A stretch of 64,000 nt of DNA from Streptomyces griseoruber (GCF_001514205.1 NZ_KQ948776.1:62001-126000); one strand, 5' to 3'; counted from the first letter of the stretch, positions 33,014 to 42,250 are shown. Notes: generated by a model not told the origin, from the sequence alone. A program made the numbers and translations.

Positions 33014-34309
33014 TCAGCCCTTGGTCACCCCGCCACGGAACCGCGGGAAGGCCGAGCGGCCGGCGTACACCGCGGCGTCGTCGAGGATCTCCTCGATGCG
33101 CAGCAGCTGGTTGTACTTGGCGACGCGCTCGGAGCGGGCCGGGGCGCCGGTCTTGATCTGGCCGCAGTTGGTGGCGACGGCCAGGTCGGCGATGGTGACG
33201 TCCTCGGTCTCGCCGGAGCGGTGGGACATCATGCACTTGAAGCCGTTGCGCTGGGCCAGCTCGACGGCGTCCAGGGTCTCGGTGAGCGAACCGATCTGGT
33301 TCACCTTGACGAGCAGGGCGTTGGCCGTGCCCTCCTCGATGCCGCGGGCGAGACGCTCGGGGTTGGTGACGAACAGGTCGTCGCCGACCAGCTGCACCTT
33401 GTCGCCGATGCGGTCGGTGATGACCTTCCAGCCGGCCCAGTCGTCCTCGAACAGCGGGTCCTCGATGGAGACGAGCGGGTAGGCCGCGACGAGCTCCTCG
33501 TAGTACTCCGTCATCTCGGCGGCGGAGCGGTCCTTGCCCTCGAAGAGGTACTTGCCGTCCTTGTAGAACTCGGAGGCGGCGACGTCGAGGGCGAGGGCGA
33601 TCTGCTCGCCGGGGATGTAACCGGCTTCCTTGATGGCCTCGAGGATGAGGTCGAGGGCCTCGCGGTTGGAGCCGAGGTTCGGGGCGAAGCCGCCCTCGTC
33701 GCCGAGGCCGGTGGACAGACCCTTGGACTTCAGGACCTTCTTGAGGGTGTGGTAGACCTCGGTGCCCCAGCGCAGGGCCTCGGAGAAGGACTCCGCGCCG
33801 ATCGGCGCGATCATGAACTCCTGGATGTCCACGTTGGAGTCGGCGTGCGAGCCGCCGTTCAGGATGTTCATCATCGGCACCGGCAGCAGGTGCGCGTTGG
33901 GGCCGCCCAGGTAGCGGAAGAGCGGCAGGTCGCTGGCCTCGGAGGCGGCGTGGGCGACGGCGAGGGAGACGCCGAGGATGGCGTTGGCGCCGAGGGAGCC
34001 CTTGTTGTCGGTGGCGTCCAGGTCGAACATGGCCTGGTCGATCAGGCGCTGCTCGGTGGCGTCGTAGCCGACGAGCTCCGGGCCGATCTGCTCGATGACG
34101 GCGAGGACGGCCTTCTCGACACCCTTGCCGTGGTAGCGGTTGGGGTCGCCGTCACGGAGCTCGATGGCCTCGAAGGCACCGGTGGAGGCGCCGGACGGAA
34201 CGGCGGCACGACCCGTGCTGCCGTCGTCGAGGCCGACCTCGACCTCGACCGTGGGGTTGCCTCGGGAGTCCAGGATTTCCCGGGCTACGACGACGTCGAT
34301 GGACGGCAC
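33014..34309 (-). CDS. eno: Enolase
   Basis: This glycolytic enzyme interconverts 2-phosphoglycerate and phosphoenolpyruvate. The protein begins VPSIDVVVAREILDSRGNPT. The GTG at 34309 is chosen because AAGGAG sits six bases before it, whereas the ATG two codons upstream (34315) touches the ribosome site. The 431-aa product has GASTGAFEA, Mg2+ ligands in SIEDPLFEDDW and LVGDDLFVTN, the catalytic lysine in LLVKVNQIGSLTET, and SHRSGETED. It probably heads the transcript running into ftsB, DUF501 and ppx. Confidence 0.97.
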   Translation of the reverse strand: MPSIDVVVAREILDSRGNPTVEVEVGLDDGSTGRAAVPSGASTGAFEAIELRDGDPNRYHGKGVEKAVLAVIEQIGPELVGYDATEQRLIDQAMFDLDATDNKGSLGANAILGVSLAVAHAASEASDLPLFRYLGGPNAHLLPVPMMNILNGGSHADSNVDIQEFMIAPIGAESFSEALRWGTEVYHTLKKVLKSKGLSTGLGDEGGFAPNLGSNREALDLILEAIKEAGYIPGEQIALALDVAASEFYKDGKYLFEGKDRSAAEMTEYYEELVAAYPLVSIEDPLFEDDWAGWKVITDRIGDKVQLVGDDLFVTNPERLARGIEEGTANALLVKVNQIGSLTETLDAVELAQRNGFKCMMSHRSGETEDVTIADLAVATNCGQIKTGAPARSERVAKYNQLLRIEEILDDAAVYAGRSAFPRFRGGVTKG

Positions 34310-34645
34310 GAGCATCTCCTTCTTGGGATGTGACGCTGGTTGTGCGGGGCACAGGGGCCTTGTCGGCCTTTGGTGGGCCTTGCGCCTAGAGCCTATCCGC
34401 CCCGGGGCCGTCGGCAGCCGACCGACCGCCCCGTGGACAAACTGACCGTACACATTGTTCCCCATCGGAACAAAGAAGGGGTGGCGCGGAGGCGAACACC
34501 TGGGCAAAGAAAACCCCGCTCCGGTGCGTACGGGGGAACGCGCACCGGAGCGGGGAGCCCGTGGGGACGGGGGGTGACCCTCACGAGGTCTTCAGTGTGC
34601 GGGGCCTTCATGTGAGCGGCCTGTGGCCCCGCTGCGCAGCGGATG
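34310..34645. other. Intergenic region between enolase and the first rpf gene
   Basis: It contains the eno promoter region (a TAGGCT -10-like element on the minus strand near 34395, no convincing -35) and the terminator of the upstream rpf gene. No ORF with proper codon bias is seen. Confidence 0.4.
34514..34555 (-). terminator. Terminator of the Rpf/LysM gene
   Basis: CCCCGCTCCGGTGCG and CGCACCGGAGCGGGG form a 15-bp perfect stem with a 12-base loop, about 90 bases beyond the stop at 34646. On the minus strand it is followed by TTTTC. Confidence 0.85.
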
Positions 34646-35359
34646 TCACTTCAGGTGCAGCTGCTGACCCGGGTAGATGAGGTTCGCGTCCTCGACGATG
34701 TCCTTGTTGAGCTGGAACAGCTTCTGCCAGCCGCCCTTGACCTTGTGCTTCTCGGCGATCGAGCTGAGGGAGTCGCCCTTGACGACCTTGTACTCGCCGT
34801 CGCCCTTCTTGACCTTCTTGCCGGTCGGGGTGGTGACCGTCCTGGAGGCGGCCGGGCGCTCGGCGGAGCGGGAGGCGGTCTGCTGCTCGGTGGAGCGGGT
34901 GGCGGTGGAGCCGTTCGAGCTGCTGGAGCTGCTGGAGCCCGAAGAGGAGGAGCCGGTGCTGCCGGTGCTGGAGCCGCCGCCGTACGGCGTGCTGGACAGG
35001 CCGGTGCCGCAGACCGGCCAGGCACCCTTGCCCTGGCCCGCGAGGACCTTCTCGGCGATGGTGATCTGCTGGTCCTTGCTGGCCAGGTCGGCGCGCGCGG
35101 CGTAGGCGGTGCCGCCGTACGCGGCCCAGGTGGAGGCCGAGAACTGCAGGCCGCCGTAGTAGCCGTTGCCGGTGTTGATCGACCAGTTGCCGCCCGACTC
35201 GCACTGGGCGACCGCGTCCCACTCGGAGGCGGTGGCGGCGGAGGCGTTGCCGGCCGCCATCAGCGGGGCGGCGATGGCGACACCGGTGACGCCCGCGAGA
35301 GCGGCGACCCGGGTGGCCTTGGACGGACGACGGTGCTTGCCCTTGCCGGAAAACAGCAT
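34646..35359 (-). CDS. Resuscitation-promoting-factor-like secreted muralytic enzyme with LysM domain
   Basis: The 237-aa product has a signal peptide (to about residue 42, ending GNASAA). The Rpf transglycosylase domain follows (SEWDAVAQCESGGNWSINTG, catalytic Glu in CESGGNW, then GYYGGLQFSASTWAAYGG). A Ser/Gly/Thr linker and a C-terminal LysM (YKVVKGDSLSSIAEKHKVKG through IYPGQQLHLK) complete it. Rpf proteins cleave peptidoglycan to promote spore germination and growth. The leader is a ydaO-type riboswitch. The start is the ATG at 35359; the GGGGATGAACC just upstream is the ribosome region. Confidence 0.95.
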   Translation of the reverse strand: MLFSGKGKHRRPSKATRVAALAGVTGVAIAAPLMAAGNASAATASEWDAVAQCESGGNWSINTGNGYYGGLQFSASTWAAYGGTAYAARADLASKDQQITIAEKVLAGQGKGAWPVCGTGLSSTPYGGGSSTGSTGSSSSGSSSSSSSNGSTATRSTEQQTASRSAERPAASRTVTTPTGKKVKKGDGEYKVVKGDSLSSIAEKHKVKGGWQKLFQLNKDIVEDANLIYPGQQLHLK

Positions 35360-35605
35360 GGTTCATCCCCTCACCGACGCCTGCGAGGTGAGCTGTCGGG
35401 TTCGGGCCGGTTGAGTTGCCCGGCCACGCACCTCACGGTGCGCGGCTTCACCCCGAGCCGGTTCCGGCGGTCAACCGCCGGGCCCGGCACTTACCTTGGG
35501 TCCCCCGCTCCTGCCTACGGCGCTTGACGCGACGACTGTTCCCGGGCCGCCACTGGCAGGATTCGGCGTTGCGGCGGCCGGGGCCCGGATTGCCGAGCGG
35601 TCCTG
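35360..35605 (-). ncRNA. ydaO-type cyclic di-AMP riboswitch in the rpf leader
   Basis: Read on the minus strand, the leader holds the conserved blocks of the ydaO-yuaA class in order: GAATCCTGCCAG, then CCGTAGGCAGGAGCGGGGGA, CCCAAGGTAAG and CTCGGGGTGAAGCCGC. Extensive pairing and a final helix run close to the ribosome site. In Streptomyces this class controls rpfA and other cell-wall hydrolase genes, with cyclic di-AMP switching expression off. The ends are approximate. The remaining about 130 bases to 35737 should hold the promoter. Confidence 0.88.
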
Positions 35606-35737
35606 ACCGTAGACACCCGATCCGGGGAATATCAAAGACGATCACGACTTCTGAGACTCATCCCACACTTTCACCAAACCGGACAATCGGCGCGAAGTGG
35701 GGCGTGAACTCCCGGTGTTTTTAGGGGCGTTCCGACC

Positions 35738-36727
35738 CTATTGAACCACTGTGTCGAGGATCTGACCGGGCATGATGTCGCTCGGGTCGGCGCCGATACG
35801 GTCCTCGTTCTCGGCGTAAAGGGCGCGCCATCCGCCCTCGACGCCAAGGGAGTCGGCGATGGAGGCGAGGGTGTCGCCTTCGCGGACCGTGTAGGTGGAG
35901 GCGGCGTGGCGGCCGGCGGTGGCGGTCGAGGCGCCGCCCGCGGCGCCTTCGTCGGCCGTGGCGCCGCGATGCCGGCCGGAGCCGAGGGAGCCGGTGTCGA
36001 CCAGGCTCCAAGTTCCCGCGTCCTGGACCGTATTGTCCGAGTCGTCCGCCTCGGGGGCGGCCGCGGCCGAGCCGTCGGACCCCTGCGCGTCATCCTGGGA
36101 CTTACCCGAAGTGTCGGACTTGCCGGAGTCGTTCGCCTCGGAGGAGGAAGCGGATGAAGGGGACTCGGAGGCCGAAGCGGACGGATCGGTCGAAGGGGTG
36201 GACGCACCGTCGCCGGAGTCGCCGGAGTCACCGGACCCGTCGGAGTCGCCGGAGTCGGACGACCCCTTGGACAGGTCGGACAATCCGGAGGACACGGACG
36301 AGTCGGACTCGTCGTCCGCCACTCCGGTGTCCACACCCTCCGCCGCGCCGTTCAGCTGGGTGAGCCCGGACGTCAGCCCACAGGTGCCCCAGGCACCGAC
36401 GCCCTCCTTGGCGAGAAGCTGCTGGGCCACCGCTATCTGCTGGTTGCGGCTGGCCAGATCGGGGCGGGTGGCGTAGTCGAGGCCGCCGTACGTCTCCCAG
36501 TCCTCCTGGGAGAGGCTCAGGCCGCCGTACTCGCCGCCACCCTTGTTGGCGCTCCAGGACCCGTCGGTCTCGCACTGCGCCACCTTGTCCCACACCGTGC
36601 CGTCGGCCGCGCTCGCGCCGCCGGCGGCGAGAAGCGGGATGGCGATGGCGGAGCCGGTCACTCCGGCCGCGACGAGGAGGGCCGGAGCCTGACGGGGGCG
36701 ACGGTGCCGACCGTTCCCGGAGAGCAT
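35738..36727 (-). CDS. Second Rpf-domain secreted protein with acidic Ser/Asp linker and LysM
   Basis: The 329-aa product from the ATG at 36727 (AAAGG seven bases upstream) has a signal peptide. Its Rpf domain (TVWDKVAQCETDGSWSANKG, catalytic Glu retained, then GEYGGLSLSQEDWETYGGLD) ends with the TCG disulphide segment. About 130 residues rich in Ser, Asp and Gly follow, then a C-terminal LysM (STYTVREGDTLASIADSLGV through IMPGQILDTVVQ). It is adjacent to and in the same orientation as the first rpf gene, but its own upstream region shows no ydaO motif. The two probably arose by duplication. Confidence 0.92.
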   Translation of the reverse strand: MLSGNGRHRRPRQAPALLVAAGVTGSAIAIPLLAAGGASAADGTVWDKVAQCETDGSWSANKGGGEYGGLSLSQEDWETYGGLDYATRPDLASRNQQIAVAQQLLAKEGVGAWGTCGLTSGLTQLNGAAEGVDTGVADDESDSSVSSGLSDLSKGSSDSGDSDGSGDSGDSGDGASTPSTDPSASASESPSSASSSEANDSGKSDTSGKSQDDAQGSDGSAAAAPEADDSDNTVQDAGTWSLVDTGSLGSGRHRGATADEGAAGGASTATAGRHAASTYTVREGDTLASIADSLGVEGGWRALYAENEDRIGADPSDIMPGQILDTVVQ

Positions 36728-36921
36728 GCGAGGGCCTTTCTCTGGACAGCAGTGACCGGCGCGACGGACGACGTGAGCGCACATGAGTTCGCCGCGCTGA
36801 CGACCGAACGTATCGGCAGACGATCACTTGTCACAAGTTAATGCCGCGCAGATCACGTGAAGATCACAGACTTGAGGGTCGGTCACCTTTACTCCATCGG
36901 ACGGTCACACTGCGGCTGACC

Positions 36922-38232
36922 TCAGGTCAGCTCTCCGTGCGCCACCGGTCGGCCACGCACCGCAGTGAACTCCACGGGCAGGGTGCGCAGTCCGCGCATG
37001 ATGAGCCCGCCGCGCCATCGCAAGTCGGCCGGATCCGCTCCGAGTCGGAGGTCGGGGAGCCGGGTGAGGAGGGTGGCGAGGGCCGTCTGGCCCTCCAGCC
37101 GGGCGAGGGGGGCGCCGAGGCAGTAGTGGATGCCGTGGCCGTACCCGAGGTGCTGGTTGTCGCGGCGGGAGAGGTCGAGGGTGTCGGGGCCGGCGAAGCG
37201 GGCGGGGTCGCGGTCGGCGGCGGCGAGGACCACGAGGACGGGGTCGCCGGGGGCGATGTCCTGCCCGCCGAGGGTGAGGGGTTCGGTGGCGAAGCGCCAG
37301 GTGGCCAGTTCGACCGGGCCGTCGTAGCGCAGGAGTTCCTCGACGCCGGTCTCCAGGAGGGTGCGCTCGCCCTTCGCCAGGGACCGCTGGAGCCGGTCCC
37401 GCTCCTCGGGGTGGGTGAGGAGGGCGTAGGTGCCGTTGCCGATGAGGTTGACCGTTGTCTCGAAGCCGGCGAACAGCAGGATGAAGGCCATCGCGGCGGC
37501 CTCGTTCTCGGTGAGGTGCTCGCCGTGGTCGGAGGCGCGGATGAGACCGGAGATGAGGTCCTCGCCGGGCTCCGGCCGCTCGGGGAGGTCCGCGCGCTTG
37601 CGGTGGATGAGGTCCAGCAGATAGCCGCGCATCTTCTTCACGGACCGCGCGACACCGCCCCGGGGCCCGCCGCCGTGACGGATCATCATGCCCGCCCAGT
37701 CCCGGAAGTCGTCCTGGTCCTCGCGGGGCACGCCGAGGAGGTCGCAGATCGCGTAAATAGGGAGCGGGAAGGCGAAGTCATGGATCAGATCGGCCTCGCC
37801 CTCGCCGGCGAACCGGTCGATGAGGTCGTCGGTCAGCTCCTGCACCCGGGGGGCGAACTCGGCGACCCGGCGCGGGGTGAACGCCTTGCTGACGAGCCGC
37901 CGCAGCCGGGTGTGGTCGGGCGGGTCGATGTTCAGCAGATGCGTCATCAGCTCGGCCTTGCGCTCCCCCGGGATGCCGGTCTTGCCCTTGGCGTGCTCGG
38001 GCTCGTCGTGATGCGCGGGGTTCTTGGAGAGCCGCTGGTCGGCGAGGGCCTGCTTCGCGTCGGCGTACCGGGTGACCAGCCAGGCCTCCACCCCGCTGGG
38101 CAGCCGGGTCCGGTGCACGGGGGCGTGCTCGCGCAGCCAGGCGTAGGCCGGGTAGGGGTCGGTGGCGAACTCCCAGGTGAAGAGCTCGGGGGCGGGTGGG
38201 GTGGTGATCGGGGGGTGGGGCTGGCTGGTCAC
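36922..38232 (-). CDS. Cytochrome P450, CYP107-like
   Basis: The start is taken at the GTG at 38232 (GGGAAG just upstream); the open frame upstream is unrelated. The 436-aa protein has the I-helix oxygen-binding motif LFAGFETTVN, the K-helix EELLRYDGP with ExxR, and the haem-cysteine loop HLGYGHGIHYCLGAPLAR. It is a soluble class I bacterial P450 that needs ferredoxin partners, not encoded nearby. The overall sequence looks like the CYP107 family, and S. coelicolor has a CYP107P1 at the equivalent place next to rpf and mazG (from memory). The substrate is unknown. Confidence 0.92.
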   Translation of the reverse strand: MTSQPHPPITTPPAPELFTWEFATDPYPAYAWLREHAPVHRTRLPSGVEAWLVTRYADAKQALADQRLSKNPAHHDEPEHAKGKTGIPGERKAELMTHLLNIDPPDHTRLRRLVSKAFTPRRVAEFAPRVQELTDDLIDRFAGEGEADLIHDFAFPLPIYAICDLLGVPREDQDDFRDWAGMMIRHGGGPRGGVARSVKKMRGYLLDLIHRKRADLPERPEPGEDLISGLIRASDHGEHLTENEAAAMAFILLFAGFETTVNLIGNGTYALLTHPEERDRLQRSLAKGERTLLETGVEELLRYDGPVELATWRFATEPLTLGGQDIAPGDPVLVVLAAADRDPARFAGPDTLDLSRRDNQHLGYGHGIHYCLGAPLARLEGQTALATLLTRLPDLRLGADPADLRWRGGLIMRGLRTLPVEFTAVRGRPVAHGELT

Positions 38233-38317
38233 TGCTTCCCGTTTCTCGAGCGGCGTGCTGTTCTCGAGCGGCCGGCTGTTTCTCGATGGGCTGGCTGTTC
38301 CTCGGGTGCGCGCGTTT

Positions 38318-39292
38318 CTACTTCTCGCGCTCGCGGATCGCGTCCCGGTAGACACGGGCCGCCGCGCGCAGCGCCGCCTCCGGGTCGATGCCCTCCGCCT
38401 CCGCCCGGGCGGCGAGGGTGAGCAGTTCGTAGCCGATGCCCTCGGCGGCGGGGAGGGGGACGTCGAGGCCGGCCGAGCGGACCCTCGACGACAGTTTCGC
38501 GGCCAGGGCGAGGCCGGGCTGGTGGAGCGGGATGCCGTCCGTGACGGACTCCCGCTGCTTCTCCACCGCCTTCGTGCGCAGCCAGTGCGCCTTGACCTCC
38601 TCCGGGGTGGTGGCCGTGGCGTCGCCGAAGACATGCGGGTGGCGGTGGATGAGCTTGGTGACGATGGTGGCGGCCACGTCGTCGATGGAGAAGGGGGCGT
38701 CCTCGTCCTCCTCGGCGATCCGGGCGTGGAAGACGACCTGGAGGAGGACGTCGCCCAGTTCCTCGCGGAGCTCCTCGCGGTCGCCGTCCTCGATGGCCTC
38801 GACGAGTTCGTACGCCTCCTCGATGCCGTACTTGGCGAGGCCCTTGTGGGTCTGCCGGGAGGACCAGGGGCACTCGCGGCGGATGCGGTCCATGACCTGG
38901 ATCAGGTCGAGGAGGCGGGCGCCGGGGAGGTCGTAGGAGGCGGGGAGCAGTTCCAGTTCGGGCATCGCGACCCGGCCGGAGCCGGCCAGCCGGGCCAGTC
39001 CGTCCGTCAGGGCCGGTTCACCCTCGCCGGTCGCGACCACCACGACCGTGTGTCCGCCCGCGCAGGCGGTGAGCAGGTCCTCCGCGGCCGGGGAGGACTC
39101 CTCCACCCGTATCCCCGCCTCGCGCAGATACGGCAGCTGCGGGTGGGCGCCGTCGGCGCACAGCACCCGGTCCGCCTCGCGCAGGGCCTGCCAGGCGGGC
39201 CAGGACAGCAGACCGGGGGCGACCCGGTGGCTGGTGGTCAGCAGGACGACTCGGCCCGTCGGGGAGCCGGTGGGTGCGGTCACATCGTTCAC
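38318..39292 (-). CDS. mazG: Nucleoside triphosphate pyrophosphohydrolase (MazG)
   Basis: MazG hydrolyses non-canonical or signalling NTPs to NMP and pyrophosphate. The product (324 aa from the GTG at 39292; GTG at 39340 is an alternative) has an N-terminal domain resembling tetrapyrrole methylases (VVLLTTSHRVAPGLLSWPAW, VVVATGEGEPALTDGLARL). The MazG core follows from about residue 135: MDRIRRECPWSSRQTHKGLA, EEAYELVEAIEDGD with ExxE, EELGDVLLQVVFHARIAEE with ExxD, then LIHRHPHVFGD. All metal-binding residues are present. Confidence 0.9.
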   Translation of the reverse strand: MNDVTAPTGSPTGRVVLLTTSHRVAPGLLSWPAWQALREADRVLCADGAHPQLPYLREAGIRVEESSPAAEDLLTACAGGHTVVVVATGEGEPALTDGLARLAGSGRVAMPELELLPASYDLPGARLLDLIQVMDRIRRECPWSSRQTHKGLAKYGIEEAYELVEAIEDGDREELREELGDVLLQVVFHARIAEEDEDAPFSIDDVAATIVTKLIHRHPHVFGDATATTPEEVKAHWLRTKAVEKQRESVTDGIPLHQPGLALAAKLSSRVRSAGLDVPLPAAEGIGYELLTLAARAEAEGIDPEAALRAAARVYRDAIREREK

Positions 39293-39394
39293 ACCCCGAA
39301 CGTAACCCACACCCGCCGGCCGCTCCGCTCCGTTGTCCACAGGCAGGGCGGCCGGTCACACCGTCATACCGTCACACCTTCATGCGCCCTGTGG

Positions 39395-40039
39395 TCAGGT
39401 CGGCTGTGTGCCCGCCGCCGTGACCTCGCGGACCCACGGCGTCTTCGCGTCCACGCGGCTGACCTTCTTCGCGTCCCAGCTTCCGTAGCGCGGGTTGACG
39501 TCGACGCCGAGTTCCTTCGACGTCACCGACAGCACGCTCCAGAACGCGGCGTCGCCGGTGGTCGTGCCGAGCTGCGTGGCGAGCTTCTGGGCCTCCAGCT
39601 GGAGGCGGAGGTTGTCGTCGAGGCGCTCGGGCGCGACGCCGTACTGCTGGAGCCAGGAGGTCTCCAGGCCCTGCGCGCCGCCCGCCTGCTGTTCCAGGCC
39701 GGCCCGTACCTGCTGGACCTCGCGGCGGCTGACGGTGATGCCCGCGTCCTCGGCCGCCCGGTCCAGCACCTTGTCCAGGACCATGCCGTGCAGGGTGTCC
39801 CGGGTGAGGGTGCTGGTCTGGGCGAGGACCTGGGCGTACTGCGCCTGGTCGGGGACGGCCGCCCGCTGGGCCGCGCGCACCTCGTCGACCCGGCTCTCGA
39901 GCTGCGCGACGGTGATCCGTTGACCGCCGACGACGGCCGCCGCGCCGGGATGCGCGTCGTTCCCGCAGGCGGTGAGGAGGGGGGCCGCCATGATCGCGGC
40001 GGACAGCAGGAACGCGGTGCGACGACGACGGCGGTGCAA
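39395..40039 (-). CDS. SurA N-terminal-domain lipoprotein (foldase-like)
   Basis: The start is the TTG at 40039, chosen because GGGAGG lies five bases upstream and it gives a clean lipoprotein signal (MHRRRRRTAFLLSAAIMAAP, lipobox LLTAC). The mature protein of about 190 aa resembles the helical SurA/trigger-factor-like chaperone segment (VGGQRITVAQLESRVDEVRA through VRAGLEQQAGGAQGLETSWL). It lacks the PPIase parvulin domain. It probably assists folding of exported proteins outside the membrane. It follows mazG in reverse order and is transcribed toward it. Confidence 0.8.
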   Translation of the reverse strand: MHRRRRRTAFLLSAAIMAAPLLTACGNDAHPGAAAVVGGQRITVAQLESRVDEVRAAQRAAVPDQAQYAQVLAQTSTLTRDTLHGMVLDKVLDRAAEDAGITVSRREVQQVRAGLEQQAGGAQGLETSWLQQYGVAPERLDDNLRLQLEAQKLATQLGTTTGDAAFWSVLSVTSKELGVDVNPRYGSWDAKKVSRVDAKTPWVREVTAAGTQPT

Positions 40040-40227
40040 GGGAACCTCCCGGTCGGAGATTGTGCGACGGTGCACAAAGTCTTGCGGTGATCGATGGTAG
40101 GCAGTGGGGCGCCTGGGGCCAACCCATTCGACCAACGATTCACCAGGACTTCGGGCACCGCCGCGCTCGGACACCGCCCGCTCGTCGGTGCGAGGGGTCA
40201 GCCCCCAGCCCCCGTGCGGCTCGGCGG

Positions 40228-41058
40228 TCAGCCGACGAGGGCGACCGGGGCGTCCCAGGCGTCGCGGTCCACGGTGATGGTGTAGCCGCCGCGGGTCTCC
40301 TTGCTGTTGACCAGGTACTGGTGGCCGCGGCTGTGCCCGGTGAACTGCGTGGCGCCCCACGGCCAGTCGGTGGTCGTGGTGTTCTTCTTGTCCCACAGCG
40401 CGTACCACAGGTTGCCCGGCAGGTCCGTCTTGTCGGTCGCGTTGGCGATCGCCTTGGCGCTGGAGCTGCTGAAGCCGTAGTAGCCGGCGCGGTAGGTCTT
40501 GGCGCGCAGGGTCTTGCTGAAGGAGCGGACGTACGCGAGGACGGCGTCGTTGCACGACTTGTCCGTGATGTCGTACGCCTCCATGTCGAGGTAGATCGGG
40601 CTGCCGGTCTTCATGCCGAGCGCGGAGGCCTTGGCGACGGCGTCCGCCGCGTCGGTGGCGCCCAGGGAGGTGGCCGTGGCGGCGGTGATCTTCTCGGGGC
40701 TGGAGCCGGTCTGGCAGGGCGGCTGGGCGCCGACGTAGAGCGGGATGAGCTTCCAGCCGACGGCGTTGACCGACTTGACCCAGGAGGCGGTGAGGTTGGG
40801 CTGGTTGCAGCCTCGGTTCTTGCCACCGACGTAGACGGCGGCGGCCCCGTAGAAGCCGTCGGTCTTCCAGGCCTTCATCGCGGACAGGGAGGGCGCGGTG
40901 CAGGCGTCGAAGGCACGGCCCGTGTAGGTCTTCTGCGCGGGCCAGGTGGTCGCCGCCATGGACTGCTGGGCGGCGATCCCGGCACCGGCGACGACGGCCG
41001 CCCCGGCCACGCCCCACGTGATGTACCTGCGCTTCCTGGACTGCCGGTGCTCGGCCAT
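40228..41058 (-). CDS. Exported DUF1906 (Rv2525c-like glycoside hydrolase fold) protein
   Basis: The ATG at 41058 has GGGTGGGG upstream. The 276-aa precursor starts with a probable Tat-type signal (SRKRRYITWG followed by a hydrophobic helix, cleavage near MAATTW). The mature part matches DUF1906, a TIM-barrel family related to GH25-like hydrolases: GRAFDACTAPSLSAMKAWK, YGAAAVYVGG, WVKSVNAVGWKLIPLYVGAQ, GSPIYLDMEAYDI and RAGYYGFSSSSAKAI. The D-M-E triad-like region is intact. A cell-wall role is likely; the activity is unproven. Confidence 0.85.
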   Translation of the reverse strand: MAEHRQSRKRRYITWGVAGAAVVAGAGIAAQQSMAATTWPAQKTYTGRAFDACTAPSLSAMKAWKTDGFYGAAAVYVGGKNRGCNQPNLTASWVKSVNAVGWKLIPLYVGAQPPCQTGSSPEKITAATATSLGATDAADAVAKASALGMKTGSPIYLDMEAYDITDKSCNDAVLAYVRSFSKTLRAKTYRAGYYGFSSSSAKAIANATDKTDLPGNLWYALWDKKNTTTTDWPWGATQFTGHSRGHQYLVNSKETRGGYTITVDRDAWDAPVALVG

Positions 41059-41265
41059 CCCCACCCCACCCGTTCTGTCGATGTCGTGCATGCACCTACG
41101 CATGCGTGTGCGAAACGGATCGCACCGTAACGTGCGTCGATCCCGTGATCGGGAAACACAGGTTCCCCATAGCCACAAGATTCGCTCATGTCACAGTAAA
41201 GAAAGCGGAGGGACCGGAACCAGCGGCCATGACCTACCCTTTCCCCCAAATGACCTGGGGGCGGG

Positions 41266-41649
41266 ATGAACATGGTGACGACGACGCGCGCGGAGAAGCG
41301 GCTCGAGGCCGGCTGGTTCCAGCGGCTGGCCTGGGCCGCCCTGGGATGGTTCTCGCTGGGCTTCCTGGTGTGGGTGCCCTTCCTCTATGTGGCGCTGCGC
41401 CGCGGCCGCCCCTCCGACTGGGGCGCCTGCGCCTCGTTCGTGCTGTACGAGTGCGTGACGCTGCCGTGGGCGGCGAACTCCAACGACGACGACGGTGACG
41501 CCTTCCTCGGCGTCGCCTTCGTGGTGACCCTGCTGGTGGCGACCGCGCTGCTGCTCTTCTGGCTGTTCGACAAGAAGACCCCGAGGACACCCCCCATGCC
41601 GGTGTACGGGCAGCCGCCCTATCAGCAGGGTTATCCGTACGGGCGCTAG
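41266..41649 (+). CDS. Small membrane protein
   Basis: The ATG is at 41266, or the second ATG at 41272, which is better spaced from GGGGGCGGG. The 127-aa product has two hydrophobic helices (RLAWAALGWFSLGFLVWVPF and FLGVAFVVTLLVATALLLFW) separated by a short segment with the acidic patch NSNDDDGD. The cytoplasmic tail is Pro/Tyr/Gln-rich (PPYQQGYPYG). The function is unknown. It is convergent with the split HNH gene, with 14 bases between stops. Confidence 0.75.
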   Translation: MNMVTTTRAEKRLEAGWFQRLAWAALGWFSLGFLVWVPFLYVALRRGRPSDWGACASFVLYECVTLPWAANSNDDDGDAFLGVAFVVTLLVATALLLFWLFDKKTPRTPPMPVYGQPPYQQGYPYGR

Positions 41650-41663
41650 GACCCGTACGGGCG

Positions 41664-42149
41664 TCAGCCCGCGTGGAAGCGTTCCGGCGCCTTCGTGGGG
41701 TTGCCGCCCGTCGGGAGCTTCTGGTCGGGGCAGGAGGTGAGGACCCTCCGCATCGCGGACTTCTCCGCCGCCGTGACCCACAGCCCGTACTTCTTCTTCA
41801 CGGCCACCTGCGCCGCGACATAGGTGCACCGGTAGGCCTTGTTGGGCGGCAGCCAGGTCGCGGTGTCCCCGTCCCCCTTGGAACGGTTGGTGCTGGCGTC
41901 GACGGCCAGGAGGTTGAGCGGGTCGTTGGCGAGCGCTGTCCGCTTGCTCGCGTCCCAGTACTTCGCCCCCGTCTGCCAGGCGTCGGACAGGGCGACGACA
42001 TGGTCGATGTCGACCTTGCTCGCGCCGCGCCGGTAGGTCACGTCCTTGCCGGAGTACGGGTCCGACTCCAGCACGCCGTACGACACCTTGCAGTCCCCGC
42101 CGGTGAACCTCACCTCCTTCAGATCGCGCTTGAGTATGTCGTCGCGTGT
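41664..42149 (-). pseudogene. C-terminal half of an HNH-nuclease-family gene split by the mobile element
   Basis: This encodes the nuclease part of an exported HNH-family protein: DDILKRDLKEVRFTGGDCKV, DPYSGKDVTYRRGASKVDID, the HNH core DIDHVVALSDAW, NDPLNLLAVDASTNRSKGDG, ATWLPPNKAYRCTYVAAQVA. Its N-terminal half is at 48364-48630. Beyond 42149 the frame continues 22 codons into element DNA (including a TTA leucine codon), so a signal-less product starting at 42215 is possible, but it would remain in the cytoplasm. Joining codons T-R at the ACACGC repeat restores GCDTRDDILK, matching GCDTRNDLL of the intact homologue at 47511. Confidence 0.9.
42143..42149. repeat. Left core repeat of the mobile element
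   Basis: CGCGTGT (ACACGCG on the minus strand), identical to 48363-48369. The element's inner end TTATCT follows; with the last core base it gives the terminal inverted repeat GTTATCT, whose partner AGATAAC is at the other end. Confidence 0.85.
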
Positions 42150-42250
42150 TATCTGCAGCTCTTTCATCGATGCGATGCACATGAGGCACAGCCGTAACCC
42201 GTTCCTGTCCCTCACCGTTATCGGTCATGCCATAAGGCACATGAGCGACA

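Noticed and set aside
42150..42215. A TTA codon in the 5' extension of the HNH C-half frame, suggesting bldA-dependent expression
   Set aside because: The codon lies in element DNA upstream of the split gene, where no ribosome site or start is supported.
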